Shown here piece by piece: positions 26,866 to 36,130 of a stretch of DNA of 64,000 nucleotides. The DNA comes from JAMXLO01 sp963776505. GTDB lineage: Bacteria; Pseudomonadota; Alphaproteobacteria; Acetobacterales; Acetobacteraceae. The notes beneath the pieces were generated by a model that did not search any database, was not told the origin of the DNA, and saw nothing but the letters and a program-made list of their open reading frames with translations. The stretch lies in assembly GCA_963776505.1 (NCBI GenBank), contig CAVZNH010000063.1:1-64000 (forward strand), given 5' to 3'. The position numbers and the translations under genes are program-made. Within the stretch, counting starts at the first letter, position 1. Each line of letters begins with the position of its first letter.

Positions 26866-27011
26866 GACGTCCCTACCGGTCACCTTCAGGCGTGCCGGCG
26901 TTCTGTTATATCCTTGCGCTTAGGGTCGATAACGGCTGTTTCGTCATCATTGAGAGACAGGCGCTGAATCACTCTTGACCACTGCCGGCGGTTCGCCGGT
27001 ACCCTTGCCGC

Positions 27012-29684
27012 ATGTCGCACGCTAATCTGCGTCTGACGCCGCACGGGCACCTGGTCCTGGCAGAGGCCTCCGATGCGGCGGAACTCGATGACCGAGTGGC
27101 TTCGCGCCTGGCCGACGCGTTCGCGCAGGGCAGCGGTCATGGACTGCTGCGCCTCGGCGCTGCCGAGTTGGGGCACCACCTGCCGCCGCTGTTCCTTTGG
27201 TGGCGTGGCTTTGCCACACGGTATGTCGGCGCGTTGTGTCTGCAATCGTCCGGCGCGGGCGTTCCGGAGATAGCGCCACCAGGCGAGGGCGATCTTGCGT
27301 CGCTGGTGTTGACGGCGCCGATGATGACGGGCGCCGAGTACCTCTCGGCGGACGTGCTGCGTGCGCTGTGGCAGGAGACCGCGGCGGCGCTGGCGACATC
27401 GCTTACCGCCGCGAAGACCGACCTGCAGAGCTTTCTGAAGAGCCTCAATCCCGCCTGGAACCTGGTCGGCCGCGTGCACTTCAACCTGGCTGAGAACCGG
27501 CGCGACGACGAGGCGCCGTTCGCCTTTCTCGCCACCTATACCACCCAGCTTTCCGCCCAGGCGCGCGCGCAGCATGTGCCTCTCGGCCAGGCGCTGCGCG
27601 AGTACGCCGGCGCGGCCAATCGCGACAAGATGCTGGCATTGCTGCTGCCGGTGAAGCGCGCCGCGGAGACCTGCGAGTGGCTGCGGCCGATGCTCGATGC
27701 AGGCGAACTGTTTCATCCATTGCGCTGGACGCCGCAGGAGGCCGCCCGCCTGCTTACCAGCGTGCCCGATCTGGAAAGCGCCGGCGTCGTCGTGCGCATG
27801 CCGCCGGCGTGGCGCGCCAACCGTCCGCCGCGTCCGCAGGTGACCGGCACCGTGGGCGCGCGCAAGCCCTCGGCACTCGGCCTGGAGGGCGTGCTGGACT
27901 TTCGCATGGCCGTCACGCTGGACGGCGAGGTGTTGAGCCAGAAGGAGATCGCTTCCTTGCTGGCCGGCACCGACTCGCTGGTGCTGCTGCGCGGCCAGTG
28001 GGTGGAGATCGATCGGGAAAGGCTCGAGCGCTCGATCCAGCAATTCCGCGCGGCCGAGCTACTGGCGGAACGCGAGGGGCTGTCCTTCGCAGCGGCCATG
28101 CGCATGCTGGCCGGAGCCGCGGTCGCCGATGAGCCGGGCGATGTCACTGTCGCCGACTGGTCGCGCGTGACCGCCGGACCATGGCTTGCCGATACGCTGC
28201 AAAGGCTGCGCTCGCCCGACTGCGCGGACAGCGGGTTCGATGTCGCTCTGTCGTTGCGCGGCACGCTGCGGCCGTATCAGCGCGACGGTGTGCAGTGGCT
28301 GCGGTTGCTGTCGGGGCTGCGGCTTGGTGCGTGTCTCGCCGACGACATGGGATTGGGCAAGACGATACAGGTCCTGGCGCTGCTGCTGGCGGAGCGTCGC
28401 GGGCCGAGTCTGTTGGTGGCGCCGGCGTCTTTGCTGGCCAACTGGCTGGCGGAGGTGGAGAAGTTCGCGCCTGACCTGAAGGTGGCGATCGTGCATCCCT
28501 CGGCGATGAGCGCGGCGGAGATCGCCGAATTTACCGCGGAACACGCTGCGGCGCTCGACCTGGTGATCACCAGCTATGGTTCGTTGCTGCGCATCAAGGC
28601 GCTGTCGGAGATCGAGTGGCGCTATGCTGTTCTGGACGAGGCGCAGGCGATCAAGAACCCGAACGCGAAGCAGACGCGCGCGGCCAAGTCGCTGAAGGCG
28701 ACGGCGCGCATCGCGCTGACCGGCACGCCGGTCGAAAATCACTTGGGCGACCTGTGGTCGATCTTCGACTTCATCAATCCGGGCCTGCTCGGTTCGGCGA
28801 AACAGTTCAGCCGCTATGCCAGGATGCTGGCCGATCGGGAGACCAATCCTTATGGCCCGCTGCGTGAACTGGTGCGGCCCTACATCCTGCGCCGGATGAA
28901 GACGGACAAGTCGATCATCAGCGACCTGCCGGACAAGACCGAGGTGAAGGCATGGTGTGGTCTGACCCGCAGGCAGGCGGCGCTCTACGAGCAGGCGGTC
29001 CGCGAACTCGGCGACGCGCTGGAGAACAGCGACGGCATCCAGCGCAAGGGCATCGTGCTGGCGATGCTGCTGCGGCTCAAGCAGATCTGCAATCATCCCT
29101 CGCAATGGTTGCGCGACGGCGCGTGGGCCGAAGCGGACAGCGGCAAGCTGGCGCGTCTGCGCGAGGTCGCGGAGGTTGTCGCGTCGCGCCAGGAGAAGAT
29201 GCTGGTGTTCACGCAGTTCCGCGAAATGACCGCGCCGCTGGCTGCGTTCCTCGCCGAGGTGTTCGGACGGCCGGGGCTGGTGCTGCACGGCGAGACAGCG
29301 GTGCGCGGCCGGCGCGATCTGGTGCGCACGTTCCAGGAAGACGAGAACGTGCCGTTCTTCGTGCTGTCGCTGAAGGCGGGCGGGTCGGGGCTGACGCTGA
29401 CCGCCGCCTCGCACGTGGTGCATTTCGATCGATGGTGGAACCCGGCGGTGGAGAATCAGGCGACCGACCGCGCCTTCCGCATCGGCCAGAAGCGCAATGT
29501 ATTGGTGCACAAATTCGTGTGCCGGGGTACAGTCGAGGAGAAGATCGACGCGTTGATAGAATCGAAACAGGGTGTGTCAGATGAACTGCTGTCGGGTGGC
29601 GGGGAGATCAACCTGACCGAGATGAAGGACGACGACCTGCTGCGTCTGGTGGCGCTGGACCTTAACGCCGCGATGAGGGACTGA
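27012..29684 (+). CDS. SNF2-family DEAD-like helicase (HepA/RapA class)
   Basis: 890 residues, intact. The N-terminal about 400 residues are a SNF2-associated region with no catalytic motif. The ATPase core follows: motif I DDMGLGKTIQVLALLL (about residue 445), the SYGSLLRIKALSEIEW segment, motif II LDEAQAIKN (DEAQ), motif III LTGTPVENHLGDLWSIFDFI, and motif VI ATDRAFRIGQKRNV. It ends close to a SWIM zinc-finger gene that starts 5 bp downstream. The role may be in transcription recycling or DNA repair; it is not a true duplex-unwinding helicase by family. Confidence 0.93.
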   Translation: MSHANLRLTPHGHLVLAEASDAAELDDRVASRLADAFAQGSGHGLLRLGAAELGHHLPPLFLWWRGFATRYVGALCLQSSGAGVPEIAPPGEGDLASLVLTAPMMTGAEYLSADVLRALWQETAAALATSLTAAKTDLQSFLKSLNPAWNLVGRVHFNLAENRRDDEAPFAFLATYTTQLSAQARAQHVPLGQALREYAGAANRDKMLALLLPVKRAAETCEWLRPMLDAGELFHPLRWTPQEAARLLTSVPDLESAGVVVRMPPAWRANRPPRPQVTGTVGARKPSALGLEGVLDFRMAVTLDGEVLSQKEIASLLAGTDSLVLLRGQWVEIDRERLERSIQQFRAAELLAEREGLSFAAAMRMLAGAAVADEPGDVTVADWSRVTAGPWLADTLQRLRSPDCADSGFDVALSLRGTLRPYQRDGVQWLRLLSGLRLGACLADDMGLGKTIQVLALLLAERRGPSLLVAPASLLANWLAEVEKFAPDLKVAIVHPSAMSAAEIAEFTAEHAAALDLVITSYGSLLRIKALSEIEWRYAVLDEAQAIKNPNAKQTRAAKSLKATARIALTGTPVENHLGDLWSIFDFINPGLLGSAKQFSRYARMLADRETNPYGPLRELVRPYILRRMKTDKSIISDLPDKTEVKAWCGLTRRQAALYEQAVRELGDALENSDGIQRKGIVLAMLLRLKQICNHPSQWLRDGAWAEADSGKLARLREVAEVVASRQEKMLVFTQFREMTAPLAAFLAEVFGRPGLVLHGETAVRGRRDLVRTFQEDENVPFFVLSLKAGGSGLTLTAASHVVHFDRWWNPAVENQATDRAFRIGQKRNVLVHKFVCRGTVEEKIDALIESKQGVSDELLSGGGEINLTEMKDDDLLRLVALDLNAAMRD

Positions 29685-29688
29685 CATC

Positions 29689-30525
29689 ATGTCCTGGTAC
29701 GGGGGCTGGACGGATTACGTGCCGGTGGCTGAACGCCGTCGGCGTGCCGCACTCGAGGTGGCGAAGCTGAGCAGGAAAGGCCAGCGGATCGCGCCGGTGC
29801 TAATCGAGGGCCGCGTCATTGCTTCCACCTTCTGGGGCAAGGCCTGGTGCGAAAATCTTGAAAGCTACCAGGATTTTGCCAACCGTCTGCCGCGCGGCCG
29901 GACCTATGTGCGCAATGGCTCGGTACTCGACCTGCAGATCGCACCGCGCGAGGTGACGGCGATGGTCAGCGGGTCGTCGCTCTACCGGATCAGCGTGAGT
30001 ATCGACACGGTGGCCAAGCCGCACTGGCGGTCAATCTGCAAGGACTGCTCAGGCGGGATCAATTCATTGGTCGAACTGCTGCAAGGCCGGCTGTCGCAGG
30101 GCGTGATGGAGCGCATCTGCCGGCAAGGCCTCGGGCTGTTTCCCGGGCCGAAAGAGATCCGCTTCGAGTGCAGTTGCCCGGACTATGCGTACATGTGCAA
30201 GCACGTGGCGGCAGTGCTGTACGGCATCGGCGCGCGGTTGGACCGGCAGCCTGAACTGCTGTTCCGGCTGCGCGCGGTCGACGAGAAGGACCTGTTGGTC
30301 GGTTTCGATAGCTCGCTGCCCATGACGAAGGCCGGCCCTGCTGCCGGCAAGGTGCTGGAGGCGGACGATCTGTCGGCGATGTTCGGTCTAGACATGGCGG
30401 CGACCGAACCGCCGCCAGCCACTCGCGAGAAACCGCAGCAGGTGCGCGCCAGAAAACCTGTGCCGCGCAAGGCGACCAAGACGAAGAAGCCCACCAGGCG
30501 TCGCGCGACGAAGAAGGCTGGTTAG
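29689..30525 (+). CDS. SWIM zinc-finger protein paired with the SNF2 helicase
   Basis: 278 residues. The SWIM zinc-binding motif C-x-C-x(n)-C-x-H is seen as ECSCPDYAYMCKHVAAVLYG around residue 160. The N-terminal part contains YGGWTDYVPVAERRRRAALE and FWGKAWCENLESYQDFANRL. The last about 40 residues are Lys/Arg-rich (KKPTRRRATKKAG), suggesting nucleic-acid binding. The start lies 5 bp after the helicase stop, so the two form one transcription unit; this pairing recurs in bacteria. Function is not established. Confidence 0.9.
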   Translation: MSWYGGWTDYVPVAERRRRAALEVAKLSRKGQRIAPVLIEGRVIASTFWGKAWCENLESYQDFANRLPRGRTYVRNGSVLDLQIAPREVTAMVSGSSLYRISVSIDTVAKPHWRSICKDCSGGINSLVELLQGRLSQGVMERICRQGLGLFPGPKEIRFECSCPDYAYMCKHVAAVLYGIGARLDRQPELLFRLRAVDEKDLLVGFDSSLPMTKAGPAAGKVLEADDLSAMFGLDMAATEPPPATREKPQQVRARKPVPRKATKTKKPTRRRATKKAG

Positions 30526-30989
30526 CCGAGTGCCGCCTTGCGCCGTTCCAGGCTTTCCGCCGGCCATACCTCGCGCGAGCTGTAATACGCCTCGAATGCC
30601 GGCACGCCGGCGGGCAGCGTGACCCACGGCAGCTTCGAGCGCGTGTAGATGTGCACATCCGGCGGCAGCGCCGTTGGATCGTCGAGTGTACCGACGCGGA
30701 CGAAACGCAGCTTCGTCAGGCCGCCGTACTCGCTCCAGACCGCCGTGCCGCAATCGGGGCAGCGAAAGACCCGGTGCGGGCTGGCCACTGTCGGTCGGCA
30801 TAGGGCTGGGACTGGGATCGCCGGACAGCAGCTCGACCCGATCGGCCTCGATCAGCGCGTTGAGCACGAACGCCGTGCCGGTCTGCCGCTGGCAATCCTT
30901 GCAGTGGCAGCAATGCACGAACATCGGTTTCGAGTGCATGCGGTAGCGCAGCCTGCCGCAGGCGCAACCTCCGTCCAGCGTGTCGGTCA
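30522..30989 (-). CDS. GFA/CENP-V-family zinc protein (frameshifted)
   Basis: About 156 residues. Glutathione-dependent formaldehyde-activating (GFA)-like fold with structural zinc sites. The first Cys set is GGCACGRLRY; the second is VHCCHCKDCQRQTGTAFVLN; the third is RVFRCPDCGTAVWSEYG. The start is ATG 30989, with GGAGGATACC directly upstream. A shift near 30790 separates SGDPSPSP from HRVFRCPDCG. Its stop overlaps the SWIM gene tail by 4 bp. Most members have no proven activity. Confidence 0.85.
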
Positions 30990-31149
30990 TGGTATCCTCC
31001 GTATCCTCATGGGGGCCGAGCTGGCATCGGTTCGTCAAGGCCACCCACCGATCCCGCTGAACCAAAAATTCGTTCTGACTGCGACAGGTCCACATCTTGT
31101 CGCGCCCAGCCTCTTCCGCGCCACGTCGATTTCTGCGAGCGTCCGCGCC

Positions 31150-32178
31150 ATGAACGACGCCATTTCTGTTGAACCAATCGCGCTGCACCGCGGCCTGCTG
31201 ACGCTCGACACTCACATCGACATTCCCTGGCCGACCGGCCCCGACCCGTTCCTTGACGGCCCTCGCCGGGTGGACTTGCCGAAGATGCAGCGCGGTGGCC
31301 TGACCGCCGGTTGCTTTGTTGCCTACGTGCCGCAGGCCGCCCGCAATCCCGAAAGCGAGACCGCCGCGTTTGAGCGTGCCATCGCTATGCTCCAGTCGAT
31401 CCGGGCTATGGGGCGCAGCGAGAATGGCGTTGCCGCGCGGGTTACCGTGACTGCCGATGAGATCGAGGCAGCAAAGCGCGACGGCGTGCTGGCGATCGTC
31501 CCGGTGGTGGAGAACGGTTTCGCGGTCGGCCACGATCTGTCGCGTCTGGCGCGCTTCCGGGCGCTCGGCGCGCGCTACCTGACACTGACGCACAATGGGC
31601 ACAATGCGCTCGCCAATTCCTGCAACCCGCGTAATGATCTCGGTGATGCGCCGACCGAGCACGGCGGTCTCAGCCCGCTTGGCCGTGCCGCGATCGCGGA
31701 ACTCAACCGGCTCGGCATGCTGGTCGATGTCGCGCACGTCTCGCGCGACACCATGCTGCAGGCCGTCGAGCTGTCACGCACGCCGGTGGTGTCCACGCAT
31801 TCCTGCATCCGCGCGCTGTGCGACAATGCGCGCAACATGGACGACGCACAGCTCGACGCCTTGCGCGACGTGGGTGGCGTGATTCAGATCACCGCGGTGG
31901 CCGCGTTCCTGAAACGGGACGCGAAGCCCGACGCGGTGACGGTCGCGGACTTCGCCGATCATGTCGACTACGCGGTGCGGCGGATCGGCATCGAGCATGT
32001 CGGCATCTCTTCGGACTTCGACGGCGGCGGTGGGTTCAGCGGCTGGCACAACGCCTCGGAGAGCGGGAACATCACGACGGAGCTGCTGCGTCGCGGCTAC
32101 GATCGGCAGGAGATCGCCGCGCTGTGGGGAGGGAACTTCCTGCGCGTGTTGCGGATTGCGGAGGAAAGGGCAGGGTGA
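31150..32178 (+). CDS. Membrane dipeptidase (renal dipeptidase, M19 family)
   Basis: 342 residues, intact. Zinc-binding motifs are LDTHIDIPW (H-x-D), the bridging Glu in VVENGFAVG, and the His residues in VDVAHVSRDTML and VVSTHSCIRAL. GISSDFDGGGG near the C-terminus is characteristic. M19 enzymes hydrolyse dipeptides, including some with D-residues. No signal peptide is evident, so it is probably cytosolic. Its TGA shares a base with the ATG of the next gene. Confidence 0.92.
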   Translation: MNDAISVEPIALHRGLLTLDTHIDIPWPTGPDPFLDGPRRVDLPKMQRGGLTAGCFVAYVPQAARNPESETAAFERAIAMLQSIRAMGRSENGVAARVTVTADEIEAAKRDGVLAIVPVVENGFAVGHDLSRLARFRALGARYLTLTHNGHNALANSCNPRNDLGDAPTEHGGLSPLGRAAIAELNRLGMLVDVAHVSRDTMLQAVELSRTPVVSTHSCIRALCDNARNMDDAQLDALRDVGGVIQITAVAAFLKRDAKPDAVTVADFADHVDYAVRRIGIEHVGISSDFDGGGGFSGWHNASESGNITTELLRRGYDRQEIAALWGGNFLRVLRIAEERAG

Positions 32179-33014
32179 TGCGCACCGTGCGGCTGCCTGA
32201 CGGAACCGAGGTGCCGGCGCTCGGCCAGGGAACCTGGCACATGGGCGAGCGCGGCAACGCGGCGAAGGCCGAGGTGGCGGCGCTGAAGCTGGGCATCGAA
32301 CTCGGCGTGAAGCTGATCGATACCGCCGAGATGTACGGCAACGGCCGAGCCGAGGAGTTGGTGGCCGAAGCGACGCAAGGCAAGCGCGACGGGCTGTTCA
32401 TCGTCAGCAAGGTGTACCCGCACAATGCCTCGCGCAGCGGTGTGCCGGCGGCGTGCGAGCGCAGCCTGAAGCGACTGCGCACCGATCGGATCGACCTCTA
32501 TCTGCTGCACTGGCGCGGCAGCCATCCGCTTGCCGAGACGGTGGAGGCGTTCGAGAAGCTGCGGGCGGACGGAAAGATACGCTACTGGGGTGTGTCGAAC
32601 TTCGACGCGCGCGACATGCAGGAACTGGTTCGGCTGCCCGGCGGCACGCAATGCGCCAGCAACCAGGTGCTGTACCACATCGGCAGCCGCGGCATCGAAT
32701 ACGACCTGCTGCCCTGGTGCACCGAGCACAAGATCCCGCTGATGGCGTATTCGCCGGTGGGGCAGGGCGGACGACTTCTGCAATCGAAGGCGCTGGCCGC
32801 GGTGGCGAGGCGGCACAACGCGACCCCGGCTCAGATCGCGATCGCCTGGACCATGCGCCACCCCGACGTGATCAGCATACCGAAGGCGAGCGATCTGGGG
32901 CACGTGCGCGAGAATGCGGCAGCGGGCGATATTGCGCTGACCAAGGAAGACCTCGCGGCGATCGACGCCGAGCATCCGCCGCCGGCACGCAAGCAGTCGC
33001 TCGACATTTCATAG
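32178..33014 (+). CDS. Aldo/keto reductase
   Basis: 278 residues. The AKR catalytic tetrad is visible: Asp and Tyr in LIDTAEMYGNG, Lys in FIVSKVYP, His in LYLLHWRG. The NADPH-binding C-terminal part includes ISIPKASDLGHVRENAAA. It begins in a TGATG overlap with the dipeptidase, so the two are translationally coupled. The substrate is unknown; it is closest to the bacterial AKR type that reduces small aldehydes. Confidence 0.92.
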   Translation: MRTVRLPDGTEVPALGQGTWHMGERGNAAKAEVAALKLGIELGVKLIDTAEMYGNGRAEELVAEATQGKRDGLFIVSKVYPHNASRSGVPAACERSLKRLRTDRIDLYLLHWRGSHPLAETVEAFEKLRADGKIRYWGVSNFDARDMQELVRLPGGTQCASNQVLYHIGSRGIEYDLLPWCTEHKIPLMAYSPVGQGGRLLQSKALAAVARRHNATPAQIAIAWTMRHPDVISIPKASDLGHVRENAAAGDIALTKEDLAAIDAEHPPPARKQSLDIS

Positions 33015-33065
33015 GGCTGCTATCCTTCCACGCGTGAGCGAGTCGCGCCCCACGCCGGTGATGCT

Positions 33066-34707
33066 GTGGTCCTGATACTGCTCGCGATTCTGATCGCGGC
33101 GCTGGCGATTCTGGCGGCTGTCAGTCGTGTTGTGCCGCGTTTTGTCGTGGCCGCTGTCAGCGTAGGCATCAGTGCCGTGGTGGTCGTGCTGGTGGTGGTG
33201 GCGTTGGCAGCCGGTGCCGACATGACCACGCTGGAGCTGCCGATCGGGCCGGCAGGCGCCGCGATGCATCTCGCGCTTGACCCGTTGGCCGCGAGTTTCT
33301 TGCTGGTGTTGTTCCTCGTGGTCCCTTGCGCAAATCGCGCGCCGCTGCCGTCTGGCTGCCATGGCTTTGACGGCATTAGCCGGCGATGGCTTTACCTTGG
33401 GCGTGGGCCTGCTGGTGCTGGGGGGCGTCACGTTGCTTCGCCCGGCGGCCATCGCGGTGGTTTGCCTGACGGTGGCGCTCGCATTGGCTGGCTCACCGGC
33501 TGATTTCGCCACGATACGTGCCGCGCCGCCGGAGGGATGGCACGCCGCCGCGGTTTTGCTGTTGGTGCTGGTCGGCGCGGGAATGGTGAGTCGGCTCAGC
33601 GCGACGATCGCGATCTATCTGGTGCTGCGAGTGCTGTTCGACCTCTGCGGCGTGGGACAACCGTTGTGGTGGGGCGTTCCGCTTCTGTTGGCGGGTGCCG
33701 GCATCGCGGCAATCGGTTCACTGCGGGCCGCGCTCGCGGACACGTTGCACAAGGTGCTGTCCGTTGGTTCGCTGCACCAGGTTGGCTTGGCCGTGGTGGC
33801 GCTCGGCGTGGCGCTGTGTGCCCGAGCGGTTGACCTGCCATCGATGGCGTCGCGCGCGCTTGCCGCGGCATGGCTGGCGTTGGTCTGTCATTTGCTGTGC
33901 CGCACGCTACTGCTGATGTGCGCTGATACCGTCGAGAGCGGAGCGGGCACGCGTCGGCTCGACCTCATGGGCGGACTGCTCCATCGCATGCCAGTCACCA
34001 GCGGCTGCTGCCTGGTTGGGCTGTTCACCGTCGCCGTGCTCCCGCCCGGGCTTGGCTTTGCCGCGTTCTGGCTGCTGTTCCAGTCGTTGATCGCAGCGGC
34101 ACGAATTGGCGATTTCGGCGTTCAGTTGTTGGTCCTGGTCGTCGCCGCGCTGACTGCTTTGTCCGTGGGCCTGATGGCACTGTCGACAGTGCGGCTGTTC
34201 GGCATTGGCTTTATTGGCCGTCCCCGAACGCCGCGCGCGGCGGCCGCCGAGGAGGCACCACGTCCGGTTCGTCTCGTCCTTATCGGCGTCGCGGCATTGC
34301 TAGGGGTGTTCGGTCTGCTGCCGGCATTGGTCTTGCTGCCGACAATCGGCTGGACGCACGTCGCTTCCGGTCAATGGCTGGCGTTGAGCACAGGCGCCGA
34401 GGTTCCGGGGTATTCGCCCGTCGCTGTTGCTGTGCTCCTTGCGCTTGTCGCCTTCGCCGCGTTGCACGTATTGCGCCGCCCAGGTGAGCGGCGGCGCGAA
34501 CCGGCATGGTCGGGCGGGTTCGCCGCGCCGCCGCCGTGGCTGCCATTCGGTGATCCGGCGACGCAGTCCGGTCCTGCTTCCTTCGTCGAGCCGCTGCGAG
34601 GTGTGTTGGCGCGGCTGCCATCGACTGCCGCGAGACGGAACAGCCTCGTTCGCTGGCGCGATACGGTGGTGCGTGTCGTGACCGCGTCGGTGGCTCGATG
34701 GGGTTAG
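33066..34707 (+). CDS. hyfB: Hydrogenase-4-like complex subunit B (HyfB-like antiporter subunit; frameshifted)
   Basis: About 547 residues, highly hydrophobic with some 14 membrane segments; clearly shorter than E. coli HyfB. Family marks are ALTALAGDGFTLGVGLLVLG, the half-channel segment ADTLHKVLSVGSLHQVGLAV (keeping a Lys) and LDLMGGLLHRMPVTSG. The segment where a second channel Lys is usual reads CHLLCRTLLLM, with Arg. A shift near 33345 separates the N-terminal 95 residues. First of six overlapping genes in the order B-C-E-F-G-I. Probable role: proton translocation in a complex-I-like machine. Confidence 0.85.
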
Positions 34708-35612
34708 TGAGCGGACTCGTCGCGCAGGTGTTGCATATCGCCTTGATGGGCGTTGCCGCACCGAGCCTGGCCGGCATTTACCGGTGGATGCAGGCGCGGC
34801 TCGCCGGTCGCGTCGGGCCACCACTGTTGCAGCCGTGGTGGGACCTGATACGGCTGCTGCGCAAAGAGCGCGTGCTGGCCGAAAGCGCGTCGGATGTAAC
34901 GAGCATCGCACCTGCAGTATCTGCCGCTGCCACTGCCGTCGCCGTGTGTCTCGTGCCGTCATTCGCACTCGGCATGAGCTTCGCCCCGTTCGCCGATTTG
35001 CTGATTATCGCCGGGCTGTTGGCGCTGGCGCGCTGCTCTGTGGCGCTGGCGGCGATGGATGCCGGCACCGCACTGGCGGGCGTTGGCGCCAGTCGATTGA
35101 TGCTGCTCGCCTGTCTGGCTGAACCGGCACTCTTGCTGGTGCTTTTCACGTTGGCGTTGCTGGCGGGCAGCCTCAACCTCAGCGTGATTGCCGCGATGCA
35201 ATTGGAGAATGGCACAGGCTTGCGGGTCGGCGTCGGGATTGCGCTGGCTGCGACGCTGCTCGTGGCGCTGGTTGGCACGATGCGTTGCGAGATGCTGGCG
35301 CAGGAATTCGGCGGACCTGATCTCGCACTGCTCGAGGCGACCGATGCGATGCGGATACTGGTCTGGTTCAATCTGATTGGCGCGATGTTCCTGCCGTTCG
35401 GTATGGCGCCGTCTGCCGAGGGGCCGATTGCCTGGGTGGTAGGCATTGCCTGCTGGCTGATCCGCACGCTGGTATTCGCGGGGGTGCTGGCGCTGCTCCA
35501 TGCCGTGCTGGGCCGCATCAGATTGCAGCGTGAGGCGCAGATGCTTGGCGTCGCGGTGCTGCTCGGCCTGTTGGCTGCGATGTTCCTGTTCGCCGACATG
35601 GGTTCCGCGTGA
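34698..35612 (+). CDS. hyfC: Hydrogenase-4-like complex subunit C (NuoH/HyfC-like)
   Basis: 304 residues, about eight membrane segments; overlaps hyfB by 10 bp. The NuoH/HyfC signatures are present: RWMQARLAGRVGPPLLQPWW followed by DLIRLLRKE, AMDAGTALAGVGASRLMLLA, and GPDLALLEATDAMRILVWFN. In complex I this subunit connects the quinone site to the membrane arm. The first motif is the complex-I E-R-R-G-P-P counterpart. Intact frame. Confidence 0.92.
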   Translation: MGLVSGLVAQVLHIALMGVAAPSLAGIYRWMQARLAGRVGPPLLQPWWDLIRLLRKERVLAESASDVTSIAPAVSAAATAVAVCLVPSFALGMSFAPFADLLIIAGLLALARCSVALAAMDAGTALAGVGASRLMLLACLAEPALLLVLFTLALLAGSLNLSVIAAMQLENGTGLRVGVGIALAATLLVALVGTMRCEMLAQEFGGPDLALLEATDAMRILVWFNLIGAMFLPFGMAPSAEGPIAWVVGIACWLIRTLVFAGVLALLHAVLGRIRLQREAQMLGVAVLLGLLAAMFLFADMGSA

Positions 35613-36130
35613 TCGGGGCAGCTGGTGCGGCCGCGCTGCTGCTGTCGGTCGGTCTGCTGTGTGTCAGGCGCATCGATACGGCAGCGTGGGTCTGTGCGTT
35701 GCAGGGGCTGTGCGCCGTGATGGTGCTCGGTGAGTTCGCGGCCGCGGTGGCGGTGCTCGCATTCGCCCTCAACGGCGTCATGCTACCGCTCGTATTGCTG
35801 CGGATGGATGACGCCGCGATACCCGTCTTGCGCAACAACGTTTTGTTGGCATGGGCGATGGCCATCGCCTTGCTGGTGGTGATTATCTGCGTTGCGGCAA
35901 AGGTCGGCGCAGGCGAGATTCTGGTCGCTGGCGTGTCCGTCACGCTACTCGGCATTTTGCTGGCGCTGCTGCGTTCGGAGGGGTGGGCGGTGCTTGGGCT
36001 GCTGGCGTCGCAGAACGGCTTGATATTGGTGGCCGGCGCCAATCCCGATCTGTCTCGGATGGCAGCGCTTGCGGTCGCCGTGCCGCTGGTTCCCGGCCTG
36101 GTCCTCGCCGGGATGCGGTTGCGCCGATGA
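35609..36130 (+). CDS. hyfE: Hydrogenase-4-like complex subunit E (HyfE/NuoK-like)
   Basis: 173 residues, about six membrane segments, shorter than E. coli HyfE. GTG start overlapping the hyfC stop by 4 bp. Features are CVRRIDTAAWVCALQGLCAV and GWAVLGLLASQNGLILVAGA. In HyfE-type proteins the second half resembles NuoK. The assignment rests on size, topology and position between HyfC- and HyfF-like genes. Confidence 0.85.
   Translation: MIGAAGAAALLLSVGLLCVRRIDTAAWVCALQGLCAVMVLGEFAAAVAVLAFALNGVMLPLVLLRMDDAAIPVLRNNVLLAWAMAIALLVVIICVAAKVGAGEILVAGVSVTLLGILLALLRSEGWAVLGLLASQNGLILVAGANPDLSRMAALAVAVPLVPGLVLAGMRLRR

Noticed and set aside
26886..28043. Open frame of 385 codons antisense to the SNF2 helicase
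   Set aside because: High-GC shadow with His/Arg/Gln-rich nonsense composition; the helicase frame has full motifs.
28059..29510. Open frame of 483 codons antisense to the helicase
   Set aside because: Same shadow effect; no domain content.
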